NCBI GenBank assembly: GCA_965212205.1
Contig: CBDBUX010000003.1
Coordinates: 1 to 63,912, forward strand
From: JAHEJJ01 sp965212205
GTDB lineage: Bacteria; Bacteroidota; Bacteroidia; Flavobacteriales; Flavobacteriaceae
DNA length: 63,912 nucleotides
Direction of reading: 5' to 3'
In this document: positions 1 through 8,089 of the stretch, in pieces
How the letters are laid out: the number at the start of each line of letters is the position of its first letter
How positions within the stretch are numbered: position 1 is the first letter of the stretch
Notes under the pieces: generated by a model
What the model was told of the DNA's origin: nothing
What the model saw: only the letters and a program-made list of their open reading frames with translations
Database searches by the model: none
Program-made: the position numbers and the translations under genes

Positions 1-97
1 ACTATCAATAATTAATTTTTCAAGTTCATTTTCAGAGAAATTTGTGTTTTCATTATTTTGCCCGAGCTTTGGAGCGAAACCGAAGTTTTATAAGAGC

Positions 98-614
98 ATG
101 AAGATCGTTTTATTAGGGTATATGGGTAGCGGTAAATCGACCGTAGGCAGGCAATTAGCCCAAAAACTTTGTTTGCCTTTCCTGGATCTCGACAGCTATA
201 TCGAAAGAAAAGACCGGTATGTCTGTCCCCGATATTTTTAAGGATAAAGGGGAGATTTTCTTCCGCTCTAAAGAACACGAATACCTTAAAGAATTGCTGG
301 AACATCCAGATGATGCGGTTATCGCCCTGGGTGGCGGGACTCCCTGCTACAGCAACAACATGGAATTAATCCTCGACCATACCCAAAACGTGTTCTACCT
401 CAGGCTGGATATTGCCTCCCTGGCCCAAAGATTGCTATCGGAAAAAGATCAAAGACCGCTGATCATGCACCTGCCCGATCTGGAGCTGCCGGAATTCATC
501 GGGAAACACCTTTTCGAAAGAAGTCCGTTCTATAACCAGGCACCCCATATTCTCCAGGCCGATAAAATGGATGAGCAGATGCTCCTGGCTGCTATAGAAT
601 CTAAATTAGTTTAG
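98..614 (+). pseudogene. aroK: Shikimate kinase, interrupted by a +1 frameshift
   Basis: Shikimate kinase phosphorylates shikimate with ATP in the chorismate pathway, in the cytoplasm. The first frame starts at ATG 98 and shows the Walker A motif GYMGSGKST at about residues 7-15 and DLDSYIE. It then runs into a stop at 239-241. The rest (TGMSVPDIF, the GGGTP motif and the RPLI lid region) is in the next frame from about 213 to 614. Removing one base in the run at 208-212 (aaaag) restores one protein of about 172 residues, the normal family length. Either the gene is truly broken or one extra base was called next to a short A run. The 3' end overlaps the converging phosphoribosyltransferase by 9 nt. 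Identity is certain; whether it is really inactive is not. Confidence 0.85.
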
Positions 615-1115
615 ATAAACCGCATCCTGCTTGGATTTAAAGACCACTTCTACATGTTCCTGTAAAGAAGTAGAAAGCGAAATCCCCTTAAAATCTGCCT
701 TAACCGGATATTTCTTGTGATTCCGATTTACCAGAACAGCCGTCTTTAATCGTTTTAAAGGGGTTTTTAGAAAGTGCTGCACCCCATAGACCAAGGTCGT
801 ACCCGAATTTAAAACATCGTCTACCAGGACTACTGATTCTCCGGTATAGTCCGCCTCGGGTATCGAGGTGCTGATACCACTCTTCAAAGGATTCTTTTTG
901 TCCATCAGCATTTTGCAGAGTACGATTTCGGCCGAGGTGATCTCCTGTAGTACAGACTGTAATTTCTTAGCAAATTTAAGTCCGCCACCATCTATACCCG
1001 CAATGATGATTTTTTGCTCATCAACATTCGACTCGTAGATCTGATAGGCAATACGTCGGATCTTGTGCTGGATCTGCGTGTGGTTTAAGATGATGTTCTG
1101 AGTGGTAGTGTTCAT
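606..1115 (-). CDS. Phosphoribosyltransferase domain protein (PyrR-like)
   Basis: Type I phosphoribosyltransferase fold, cytoplasmic, about 169 residues. The PRPP-binding loop is visible as VVLVDDVLNSGTTL, and an upstream GIDGGG loop is also typical. Flavobacterial relatives are usually called phosphoribosyltransferase or PyrR-like; the substrate base cannot be read from the sequence. The ATG at 1115 is chosen because it lies one base beyond the stop of the upstream methyltransferase, whereas the longer frame would run 67 nt back into that gene. It is the last gene of a tight minus-strand trio with hslR and the methyltransferase, which argues for one transcript. Confidence 0.85.
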   Translation of the reverse strand: MNTTTQNIILNHTQIQHKIRRIAYQIYESNVDEQKIIIAGIDGGGLKFAKKLQSVLQEITSAEIVLCKMLMDKKNPLKSGISTSIPEADYTGESVVLVDDVLNSGTTLVYGVQHFLKTPLKRLKTAVLVNRNHKKYPVKADFKGISLSTSLQEHVEVVFKSKQDAVYLN

Positions 1116-1116
1116 A

Positions 1117-1698
1117 TTACTTTTCAAATATAAAAAACAGTTCATTACCCTGCCTGGGGTCAATAGAATTATAGGCCCTTTCAAGGGTCAGGATCCGGAA
1201 CATCGGTTGAAATAAATCCAGGTATTCTGCCTTGCTTCCCCCAAAGGGAGGGCCATTTTCCGTTAGTGGAAAATCGAAGAATACCCCGGCGAGTTTCCCC
1301 CCATCCTTAAGCAACCCATGCATTTTTGCTGCATAGGATGCCCTTAATTCGGGTAATAGAGCACAGAAAAAGGTTTGTTCCAGTACCAGGTCAAACCCGT
1401 TTAACCCGAGCTCAAAAAAATCTTTTTGCACCAGCTGATCTTTTGGAAAACCCGGACATTTGGCCCGTATTTGCTCCAGAGGTTTCCGCGCAATATCTAT
1501 AACAAAAACATTCTTAAATCCCTTTTCAAAAAGATAGATTGCTTCATAGCCATAGCCGGCTCCGGGTACAAGTATTCTGGCTTCTTTATGGCTCAATTGG
1601 TCGATGTAGGCCTGCAGGGGTGTAGAGACCATCCCGATGTCCCATCCTAGATTATCCCTGGTATAGCGTTCTTCCCAATACTCTTTATTCAGACTCAT
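1117..1698 (-). CDS. SAM-dependent methyltransferase, TPMT family
   Basis: Class I SAM methyltransferase of the thiopurine S-methyltransferase type, about 193 residues, the usual family length. The N-terminal YWEERYTRDNLGWDIG signature, the SAM-binding glycine motif VPGAGYGYEA and the acidic FVIDIA strand end are all visible. Relatives methylate thiols, halides or other small electrophilic substrates; the true substrate is unknown. ATG 1698 is preferred to the longer frame. It overlaps the 3' end of hslR by 14 nt and its stop is one base before the phosphoribosyltransferase start, so all three genes are probably translated from one mRNA. Confidence 0.85.
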   Translation of the reverse strand: MSLNKEYWEERYTRDNLGWDIGMVSTPLQAYIDQLSHKEARILVPGAGYGYEAIYLFEKGFKNVFVIDIARKPLEQIRAKCPGFPKDQLVQKDFFELGLNGFDLVLEQTFFCALLPELRASYAAKMHGLLKDGGKLAGVFFDFPLTENGPPFGGSKAEYLDLFQPMFRILTLERAYNSIDPRQGNELFFIFEK

Positions 1699-2056
1699 CG
1701 ATATATCCTTCAATATCCCGCCTATCCTTTTTGGTAGGTCTGCCGCCACCTTTTTTTCGGTAATAATCCTTGGAATATTTTAACAGCTCGTTATGTTCAA
1801 AAGCTTCTTTGGGCGTACAGTCTTCCACATATATGGAGACCCATTTTGCCCCGATCCGGCTCTCAGGTATATCCCTTACCTTTAGTTCATAGTTTATCTG
1901 GTTCTTTCTCAATACAATACGATCTGTAGGAATCACCTCCCGGGAGGGTTTAACCTGCTGCCCGTTAATGCTAACCTGACCCTTCTTGCAGGCCGTGGTA
2001 GCTATGTTACGGGTTTTATAGTATCGTACACACCATAAGTATTTATCGATCCGCAT
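1685..2056 (-). CDS. hslR: RNA-binding S4 domain protein, Hsp15-like
   Basis: A 123-residue protein with an N-terminal S4 RNA-binding domain (MRIDKYLWCVRYYKTR to about residue 60) and a basic C-terminal tail (KKGGGRPTKKDRR). This matches Hsp15 / HslR, which in E. coli binds stalled 50S subunits carrying nascent chains and helps recycle them. It is the first gene of a three-gene overlapping set. The flavobacterial version is close to the expected length of about 130. Start is ATG, preceded by an intergenic region shared with the divergent FKBP lipoprotein. Confidence 0.88.
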   Translation of the reverse strand: MRIDKYLWCVRYYKTRNIATTACKKGQVSINGQQVKPSREVIPTDRIVLRKNQINYELKVRDIPESRIGAKWVSIYVEDCTPKEAFEHNELLKYSKDYYRKKGGGRPTKKDRRDIEGYIDESE

Positions 2057-2104
2057 AGAGCGTCAAAACTTTGTTAAGATCACTGCAAAAATAGGGGAAA
2101 ATCG

Positions 2105-2112
2105 TATCTTGC
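2105..2112 (+). promoter_or_regulatory. Candidate -7 box (TATCTTGC)
   Basis: A near match to the Bacteroidetes -7 element TAnnTTTG, 19 nt before the ATG of the FKBP lipoprotein. No convincing TTG element is found at the right spacing, so this is a weak call. Confidence 0.35.
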
Positions 2113-2131
2113 GCCCTTAAAAATCAATTAT

Positions 2132-3100
2132 ATGAAGCTGATACGATGGGCGATACCGGGAGCCGCATTTTTAATGATGCTTTCCTGTGGCAGTGATGAC
2201 AGCATAGATGTTGAGGTGGTGCCGCCAAGAGCACTTAGTGAGGTAGCTGCCGAAGACGACGCCGAGATCAGGGAATATCTGCAAACGCATTTTTACAACT
2301 ACGAGGATTTTGAAAATCCTCCTATGGGTTTCGACTATAAAATTGTTATTGATACCATAGCTGGCGATAATTCGGGTAAAACCCCATTGATCAACCAGGT
2401 GCAGTCGGCCCAGATATCGGTAAGCAATGATGAATTTGATCTGAGCGAAGAGGAAACCTTTTTGCATACCTATTATTATCTTATCGCCAGAGAGGGCATT
2501 AACGAGAGTCCGACCATAGCCGATTCTGTTCTGGTGCGATATAAAGGTTCGCTTTTAAGTGGTTTTGATTTCGATGGATCCTTTGTTAATCCTGTTTGGT
2601 TCGATCTGGCCCAAATTCAGGGACCGGGAGCCGGAGCCAGAGGATTTACCGAAGCCTTGCCTAATTTCAAAAGAGGCGGTGCTGTGATAGACAATGGCGA
2701 CGGTACAGTAACCGTTGAAGGTTTTGGTGTAGGGGCGATGTTCCTGCCATCGGGACTAGGATTTTACAACATCATCCAAGCCGAGATTCCGGCCTATAGC
2801 CCTTTAGTGTTTACCGTAGATCTGTTTACTTTAGAAGAAACCGATCATGATGGAGACGGCATTCCTTCTATTTTGGAAGACGTGAATGGCGATGGATATT
2901 TATATAACGATAATACCGATCTGGAGCAGGAGCGAGAAACCAATTCACTTGCCCGTTTCTCAGATTTTCTAGATGGTGATGATGATGCAGACGGTACGCC
3001 TACACGCGACGAAATTGAAATAGACGAGGAGGGAAATGTGAGTTTTCCAGATGGCGATGGTGATGGCATCCCGGATTACCGTGATCGCGATAATTCTTAA
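2132..3100 (+). CDS. FKBP-type peptidyl-prolyl isomerase lipoprotein with Asp-rich C-terminal tail
   Basis: A secreted 322-residue lipoprotein. The signal peptide ends in the lipobox LMMLSC, with Cys19 as the predicted lipid-attachment residue. A middle region of about residues 120-235 resembles the FKBP fold (VLVRYKGSLLSGFDFDGSF, then GAMFLPSGLGFYN), which catalyses proline cis-trans isomerisation and assists folding of exported proteins. From about residue 235 the protein becomes a chain of DxDGDG-type loops (DHDGDGIP, DVNGDGYLYND, DGDDDADGTP, DGDGDGIPDYRD). These resemble thrombospondin type 3 calcium-binding repeats. It stands alone, divergent from hslR, and is followed by a strong terminator. 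Isomerase activity is inferred from family only. Confidence 0.85.
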   Translation: MKLIRWAIPGAAFLMMLSCGSDDSIDVEVVPPRALSEVAAEDDAEIREYLQTHFYNYEDFENPPMGFDYKIVIDTIAGDNSGKTPLINQVQSAQISVSNDEFDLSEEETFLHTYYYLIAREGINESPTIADSVLVRYKGSLLSGFDFDGSFVNPVWFDLAQIQGPGAGARGFTEALPNFKRGGAVIDNGDGTVTVEGFGVGAMFLPSGLGFYNIIQAEIPAYSPLVFTVDLFTLEETDHDGDGIPSILEDVNGDGYLYNDNTDLEQERETNSLARFSDFLDGDDDADGTPTRDEIEIDEEGNVSFPDGDGDGIPDYRDRDNS

Positions 3101-3120
3101 GACCCCTATAGAAAAAATTA

Positions 3121-3148
3121 AAGCCCTGGTTCAACCAGGGCTTTTTTT
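3121..3148. terminator. Rho-independent terminator, probably bidirectional
   Basis: A 10-bp perfect stem (aagccctggt / accagggctt) with a 3-nt loop, T-rich on the plus side and A-rich on the other. It sits between the converging FKBP lipoprotein and outer-membrane barrel genes and can serve both. Confidence 0.85.
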
Positions 3149-3737
3149 ATTTGATCTTAAATGAAAGGCTTAAAATAACCTGGTCTGACCGAGTATCTAC
3201 CCGGCTTTCCGGCAGACTGATAATATTGGTATTGATAAAGCTGGCCTCATTGCTGCTGAGCCCTCTTTCATATCGCAGGTCTACGCCTAAGGGTCCGAGG
3301 TTTACACCCAGGCCGATATGCAAGCCTACCGTAAAATCACTTTCGATATCGCTTAGGGTAACACCGCCAAATTTTCCGTTGATTATATATTGGAAATCCG
3401 GACCGGCAAAAATATGTAAAGGACCGATAAGTTCGATACCTACCAGGGCCGGGACGTCTAACTTGCTAATGCTTAGATCTCCGTCTGAATACTCAGATTT
3501 GGTCCAGGTATACATGAATTCTGGCCTGAAATAAATGTTGTTCCCAAATTTGTAGAATATCCCAAGATGGTATCCCACATTGCGGTCGGGATTTTCAACT
3601 ACAGCTTGGGCAGAGGCGAGATAGTCTCCATTACCATTGTAATTGAGACCTCCTTTAAAACCAAATCCCGAAGTTGCTTGTGCGATGGCGGCGGTACTGA
3701 TAAAAGTAAAGGCCACCCATAGAAGTGTTTTTTTCAT
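3147..3737 (-). CDS. Outer-membrane beta-barrel protein (PorT / OMP_b-brl_2 type)
   Basis: About 196 residues with a signal peptide ending near FISTAAIAQA. The rest is made of alternating short beta strands with aromatic girdle residues (FGFKGGLNYNG, YHLGIFYKFGNNIYFRPEFMYTW) and a final strand SDQVILSLSFKIK. This is the pattern of small 8-stranded porin-like barrels common in Bacteroidetes. Function is unknown. ATG 3737 is chosen because it begins the signal peptide; the longer frame adds a charged stretch in front. No obvious operon partners. Confidence 0.8.
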   Translation of the reverse strand: MKKTLLWVAFTFISTAAIAQATSGFGFKGGLNYNGNGDYLASAQAVVENPDRNVGYHLGIFYKFGNNIYFRPEFMYTWTKSEYSDGDLSISKLDVPALVGIELIGPLHIFAGPDFQYIINGKFGGVTLSDIESDFTVGLHIGLGVNLGPLGVDLRYERGLSSNEASFINTNIISLPESRVDTRSDQVILSLSFKIK

Positions 3738-3786
3738 AAGTGTTCGTTTTTGGCCGACCCTCAAGGGACTAACAAACGAACCCCTT

Positions 3787-4743
3787 TTAAGCCTTCCTCT
3801 TTATAACCTCTAGAACGGCCTGCTCAATCGCTTTATTGTTCAAACCGTATTTTTCCATCAGTTGTGCCGGAGTACCGCTTTCCCCGAATGTATCCTTGGT
3901 CGCGATAAACTCCTGAGGGGTAGGATGATGCAGCGCCAGTGTACGTGCAATGCTTTCGCCTAATCCGCCATAATAGTTGTGTTCCTCGGCCGAGACCAGG
4001 CAACCTGTTTTTTTCACCGAGCTGATGATCGCTGCAGAATCGAGGGGTTTAATCGTATGTATATCGATCACTTCTGCCGAAACACCCTGGGTTTCAAGGT
4101 TTTCAGCGGCCACTAAGGCCTCCCATACCAAATGGCCGGTTGCCACAATGGTGACATCGCTCCCTTCCTGGAGCATTAACGCTTTACCAATTTCGAATTT
4201 CTGGTTTTCGGGCGTGAAATTAGGAACTTTAGGACGTCCAAAGCGGAGATAAACCGGGCCTTCGTGATCGGCAATAGCTATTGTTGCTGCTTTGGTCTGA
4301 TTAAAATCACAGGGATTGATTACGGTCATTCCGGGTAACATTTTCATCAGGCCAATATCTTCCAATATCTGGTGGGTAGCCCCATCCTCTCCAAGGGTAA
4401 GCCCTGCGTGAGAGGCACAGATCTTAACATTCTTGCCAGAATAGGCAATAGACTGCCGTATCTGGTCGTAGACCCTCCCGGTCGAAAAATTGGCGAAAGT
4501 ACCGGTAAAAGGGATATAACCCCCAAGGGTTAATCCTGCCGCGATACCCATCATATTGGCCTCCGCAATTCCTACCTGGAAAAAGCGTTCCGGATTTTCA
4601 TCGATGAACTCCTGTATTTTTAGCGATCCTACAAGGTCTGCGCATAGGGCTACTACCTTGGGATTACGTCTTCCGAGTTCTGTCATTCCCGCCCCGAAGC
4701 CGCTTCGGGTATCTTTAGATCCTTGATCAGTATATTTTTTCAT
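3787..4743 (-). CDS. Transketolase, C-terminal subunit
   Basis: The pyrimidine-binding and C-terminal transketolase domains in one 318-residue protein. Together with the N-terminal subunit it moves two-carbon ketol units between sugar phosphates in the pentose phosphate pathway. The conserved GIAEANMMGIAAGL region and the C-terminal transketolase domain (VEAE-like region onwards, SAEEHNYYGGLGESIA) are clear. It lies 13 nt downstream of the N-terminal half on the same strand. Splitting transketolase into two polypeptides is common in Bacteroidetes and archaea, so this is not a broken gene. Confidence 0.93.
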   Translation of the reverse strand: MKKYTDQGSKDTRSGFGAGMTELGRRNPKVVALCADLVGSLKIQEFIDENPERFFQVGIAEANMMGIAAGLTLGGYIPFTGTFANFSTGRVYDQIRQSIAYSGKNVKICASHAGLTLGEDGATHQILEDIGLMKMLPGMTVINPCDFNQTKAATIAIADHEGPVYLRFGRPKVPNFTPENQKFEIGKALMLQEGSDVTIVATGHLVWEALVAAENLETQGVSAEVIDIHTIKPLDSAAIISSVKKTGCLVSAEEHNYYGGLGESIARTLALHHPTPQEFIATKDTFGESGTPAQLMEKYGLNNKAIEQAVLEVIKRKA

Positions 4744-4756
4744 CAGCTAGCTAAGG

Positions 4757-5602
4757 TTAGTAGTCACCAAGTGTTTCAGGATTCTGTGCCAGGGCAGTGG
4801 CCAGTTGTTCATCGCTGGGGGCCTTGCCATGCCATGCATGGGTATGCATCATAAAATCTACCCCGTTGCCCATTTCCGTGGTCATCACAATACACACAGG
4901 CTTGCCCTTGCCGGTACGCGTCTTCGCTTCCTGCAAACCAGCGATGACCTGGTTCAGGTCGTTGCCGTTTTCGATATGCATCACATCCCATCCAAAGGCT
5001 TCAAATTTAGCCCCGACATCTCCCAGTGGCATCACATCCTTTGTGGAGCCATCGATCTGCTGGCCATTCCGGTCGATGGTAGCGATAAGGTTATCGACAC
5101 CTTTTCCGGCGGCGAACATTATCGCCTCCCAGTTTTGCCCTTCCTGAAGTTCTCCGTCGCCATGCAGACTATAGATCAGATGAGGGTCTTTGTTTAATTT
5201 TTTAGCCAGGGCAGCACCAACGGCTACAGACATACCCTGTCCGAGAGATCCGGCCGCGATACGTACACCGGGTAATCCTTCATGTGTGGCAGGATGGCCC
5301 TGGAGCCGTGAATTGATCAGTCTGAAAGTGCTGAGTTCCTCAACAGGGAAATACCCCCTTCTCGACAGGACACTATAAAATACAGGTGAGATATGCCCGT
5401 TCGATAAGATGAATATATCTTCCCCTATACCGTCCATATCGAAACCCTCTTTGAGTTCCATGATTTCATTATAAAGGGCCACAAAAAATTCTGTGCATCC
5501 GAGCGAACCCCCGGGGTGCCCCGAATTTACCTTGTGGACCATTCTCAGGATATCGCGTCTTACCTGTACCACCAGATCCTGTAATTCATGACGTGTTGCC
5601 AT
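4757..5602 (-). CDS. Transketolase, N-terminal (thiamine diphosphate) subunit
   Basis: The diphosphate-binding half of a split transketolase, 281 residues. It carries GHPGGSLGCTEFFVALY near the N-terminus and the thiamine diphosphate motif, GDGELQEGQNWEA followed by the conserved Asn of the IDRNGQQ segment. ATG 5602 (MATRHELQDL) is preferred to an upstream in-frame TTG at 5629, since family proteins start close to this point. It is the first gene of a two-gene unit with the C-terminal subunit and is divergent from tgt. Confidence 0.93.
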   Translation of the reverse strand: MATRHELQDLVVQVRRDILRMVHKVNSGHPGGSLGCTEFFVALYNEIMELKEGFDMDGIGEDIFILSNGHISPVFYSVLSRRGYFPVEELSTFRLINSRLQGHPATHEGLPGVRIAAGSLGQGMSVAVGAALAKKLNKDPHLIYSLHGDGELQEGQNWEAIMFAAGKGVDNLIATIDRNGQQIDGSTKDVMPLGDVGAKFEAFGWDVMHIENGNDLNQVIAGLQEAKTRTGKGKPVCIVMTTEMGNGVDFMMHTHAWHGKAPSDEQLATALAQNPETLGDY

Positions 5603-5737
5603 TGTTGTTGCCGTAATAATTTCCGCCAAATGTAGGGGCTAGTTTTTGGTTGTACAACACGAGTTATTACATTTTATTAACGGTTCTGCACCCTTAACTT
5701 TATTTTTTTGTTAAGTCTTATTTGGACAGCAGTTGCC

Positions 5738-5745
5738 TATATTTG
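5738..5745 (+). promoter_or_regulatory. Candidate -7 box of tgt (TATATTTG)
   Basis: A perfect TAnnTTTG match 15 nt upstream of the GTG start of tgt. TTG triplets lie upstream, but at 13 and 27 bp rather than 17-23, so only the -7 part is supported. Confidence 0.5.
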
Positions 5746-5760
5746 CCACGAATTGCCCAG

Positions 5761-6891
5761 GTGAAATTTCAGCTCGAACATAAGGACAAGGCCAGTAAGG
5801 CAAGGGCCGCCCGAATTACAACGGATCACGGTACGATACGGACACCTATATTTATGCCGGTGGGTACCATGGCTACGGTTAAAGGGGTCCATCAACGCGA
5901 GCTTCGCGATGATATCGCCCCGGACATCATCCTCGGAAATACATACCATCTCTATCTCAGACCAAAAACCTCAATCCTTAAAGGGGCAGGAGGTCTTCAT
6001 AAATTTATGGGCTGGGAAAACAATATTCTAACCGATAGTGGAGGATATCAGGTATATTCTCTGGCGGCCAACCGAAAGATCAGGGAAGAAGGCGTTAAGT
6101 TCAAATCCCATATAGATGGATCCCTTCATATGTTCACTCCGGAAAACGTGATGGAGATACAACGGGAAATCGGAGCCGACATTATCATGGCTTTCGACGA
6201 ATGCCCACCATATCCCTGCGATTATGACTACGCCAGAAAGTCTATGGACCTTACTCATCGCTGGCTGGAACGCTGTATTAGCCACCTGGCAGAGCAGCCC
6301 GAACACTACGATCATTCCCAGGCATTTTTCCCAATCGTGCAGGGCTCTACCTATAAAGACCTGAGGCGGGCATCGGCAGAATATATAGCCGGAGTAAATG
6401 CGGTGGGAAATGCGATAGGCGGATTGTCTGTGGGGGAACCCGCAGAGGAAATGTACGCAATGGCCGAAGAGGTATGTGATATTCTCCCTGAAGACAAGCC
6501 CCGTTATCTGATGGGAGTGGGAACACCGATCAATATACTGGAGAATATCGCGCTGGGAATCGACATGTTCGACTGTGTGATGCCAACACGGAATGGGCGT
6601 AATGGTATGTTGTTTACCGCAGAAGGCACCATCAATATAAAGAACAAGAAATGGGAAGCCGATTTTTCGCCGATTGATGAAATGGGACTTACCTTTGTCG
6701 ACAAAGAATATAGTAAGGCCTATCTGAGACACTTGTTCGTAGCAAATGAATACCTCGGCAAACAGATAGCCACCATCCATAACCTGGGATTCTATATGTG
6801 GCTGGTTCGGGAGGCCAGAGACCGCATTATATCAGGAGATTTTACGGATTGGAAGAATAAAATGGTAAAACAAATGGATAAACGCCTATAG
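5761..6891 (+). CDS. tgt: tRNA-guanine transglycosylase (queuine tRNA-ribosyltransferase)
   Basis: Exchanges guanine-34 in the anticodon of Asp, Asn, His and Tyr tRNAs for a queuosine precursor. The 376-residue protein has the catalytic Asp regions TDSGGYQVYSL and DMFDCVMPTRNGRNGML. The start is read as GTG 5761 (KFQLEHKDKA follows), which matches the usual flavobacterial N-terminus; an upstream TTG would add 13 residues inside the promoter. The segment that normally holds the CxCxxC zinc ligands reads FSPIDEMGLTFVDKEYSKAY and has no cysteine. The downstream LptF/LptG gene begins 2 nt after the stop, so the two are probably co-transcribed. Confidence 0.93.
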   Translation: MKFQLEHKDKASKARAARITTDHGTIRTPIFMPVGTMATVKGVHQRELRDDIAPDIILGNTYHLYLRPKTSILKGAGGLHKFMGWENNILTDSGGYQVYSLAANRKIREEGVKFKSHIDGSLHMFTPENVMEIQREIGADIIMAFDECPPYPCDYDYARKSMDLTHRWLERCISHLAEQPEHYDHSQAFFPIVQGSTYKDLRRASAEYIAGVNAVGNAIGGLSVGEPAEEMYAMAEEVCDILPEDKPRYLMGVGTPINILENIALGIDMFDCVMPTRNGRNGMLFTAEGTINIKNKKWEADFSPIDEMGLTFVDKEYSKAYLRHLFVANEYLGKQIATIHNLGFYMWLVREARDRIISGDFTDWKNKMVKQMDKRL

Positions 6892-6893
6892 CA

Positions 6894-7973
6894 ATGGGGA
6901 TTTTGGACACCTACATACTTAAAAGGTACCTGGTTACTTTCGGCATGATGCTCCTGCTCTTCGTTCCTATAGGAATAATGCTTAACCTGGCGGAGCAGAT
7001 CGGCAAGATGATCGATAATGAAGCCCCGCTTGGTGAAATAATAGTCTATTATGTGAATTTCACGATCTATATCGGCAGTTTATTATTCCCGATTTTCCTC
7101 TTTCTCTCGATCATCTTTTTTACCTCCAAACTTGCTATGAGGACAGAGATCGTAGCAATTCTGAGTTCAGGGGTATCTTTCGCCAGGTTTCTCAGGCCTT
7201 ATTGGGTAGGGGCTTCGATCATTGCCGTGATGATGTTCTTTATGGGCATGTTCATCGTTCCCAATGCCAGCAAGGGCTATAACGAGTTTAAATATAAATA
7301 CCTAAAAAAAGGTAAAAAAGACCGGGTAACCAGTAATATTTTCAATCAGCTTAACAATAACGATTTTATCTACGTTAGCAGTTTCGACCCGGCGCGTCAG
7401 ATTGGGTACAACTTTACCTTTGAGCACTTTAACCAGGAAAACAAGCTGGATTATAAGATCACAGCGGCCAATATTCGCTGGGTATCCAAAGACAGTGTAT
7501 ACAGGCTCACTTCGTATGCCAAGAGGAAGGTTCGCGAGGATAATGAATTTATAGAGACCAAACGAAGGCTCGATACGCTATTTGCTTTCGATATAGGAGA
7601 CCTCACCCCTGTATCTTATATCGCGGAAACCAAAAATCTCTTCGAACTCAACGAATTTATCGAAGTTCAGAAAAGAAAGGGGGCCTCTAATATCAATAGC
7701 TATATTATGGTGAAATACAGGCGATGGGCACTTCCGGTGGCCGCATTTATCCTGACCGTAATAGGCGTAGCGGTTTCATCGGTTAAAAGAAGAGGGGGTA
7801 TGGGAGTAAACCTTGCCTTTGGTATTGCCGTAGCCTTTGTATATATTTTCTTCGACAAGGTATTTGGCACCCTGGCAGAGCAATCAGGATTTCCCCCCAT
7901 ACTGGCGGTGATCATCCCCAATGTCGCTTTTGGGATCTTTGGAATCTATATGCTCAATAAAGCCAAACGCTGA
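6894..7973 (+). CDS. LptF/LptG family permease
   Basis: Inner-membrane component of the ABC exporter that extracts lipopolysaccharide and passes it to the periplasmic bridge. It is 359 residues with membrane helices near residues 12-32, 55-80 and 98-122, a large periplasmic jellyroll-like domain (about 125-265) and three C-terminal helices. This is the standard LptF/G layout; the sequence does not tell F from G. Start ATG lies 2 nt after the tgt stop. The tgt-permease-accA-dnaB order is typical of flavobacteria as far as I recall. Confidence 0.88.
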   Translation: MGILDTYILKRYLVTFGMMLLLFVPIGIMLNLAEQIGKMIDNEAPLGEIIVYYVNFTIYIGSLLFPIFLFLSIIFFTSKLAMRTEIVAILSSGVSFARFLRPYWVGASIIAVMMFFMGMFIVPNASKGYNEFKYKYLKKGKKDRVTSNIFNQLNNNDFIYVSSFDPARQIGYNFTFEHFNQENKLDYKITAANIRWVSKDSVYRLTSYAKRKVREDNEFIETKRRLDTLFAFDIGDLTPVSYIAETKNLFELNEFIEVQKRKGASNINSYIMVKYRRWALPVAAFILTVIGVAVSSVKRRGGMGVNLAFGIAVAFVYIFFDKVFGTLAEQSGFPPILAVIIPNVAFGIFGIYMLNKAKR

Positions 7974-8055
7974 TTAAACAGGCCTCTCGGAAATTGTCTG
8001 AAATTTCTTATTCTGAAATAGGCCCCACCTCATCCTGAGGTATAACAATAAATTA

Positions 8056-8063
8056 TATATTTG
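8056..8063 (+). promoter_or_regulatory. Candidate -7 box of accA (TATATTTG)
   Basis: A perfect TAnnTTTG match 26 nt before the accA ATG. I find no TTG at standard spacing. Confidence 0.45.
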
Positions 8064-8089
8064 TCTGCTGAGACTAACCCAATTGAGTC

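Noticed and set aside
77..92. 16-bp match (aaaccgaagttttata) with 25255-25270
   Set aside because: Both are simple AT-rich stems around cgaa/ttcg in opposite orientation relative to the next gene. No further similarity extends from them, so chance is likely.
204..216. Programmed +1 frameshifting in aroK
   Set aside because: There is no slow codon with a slippery tRNA pairing or stop codon at the site, and aroK is not known to use recoding. A real mutation or an extra called base is simpler.
12..305. Minus-strand open frame opposite aroK
   Set aside because: It is antisense to conserved shikimate kinase motifs and lacks any recognisable domain.
3787..5602. Transketolase as one gene split by mutation
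   Set aside because: Two complete subunit genes with their own starts and a 13-nt gap are the normal arrangement in this phylum.
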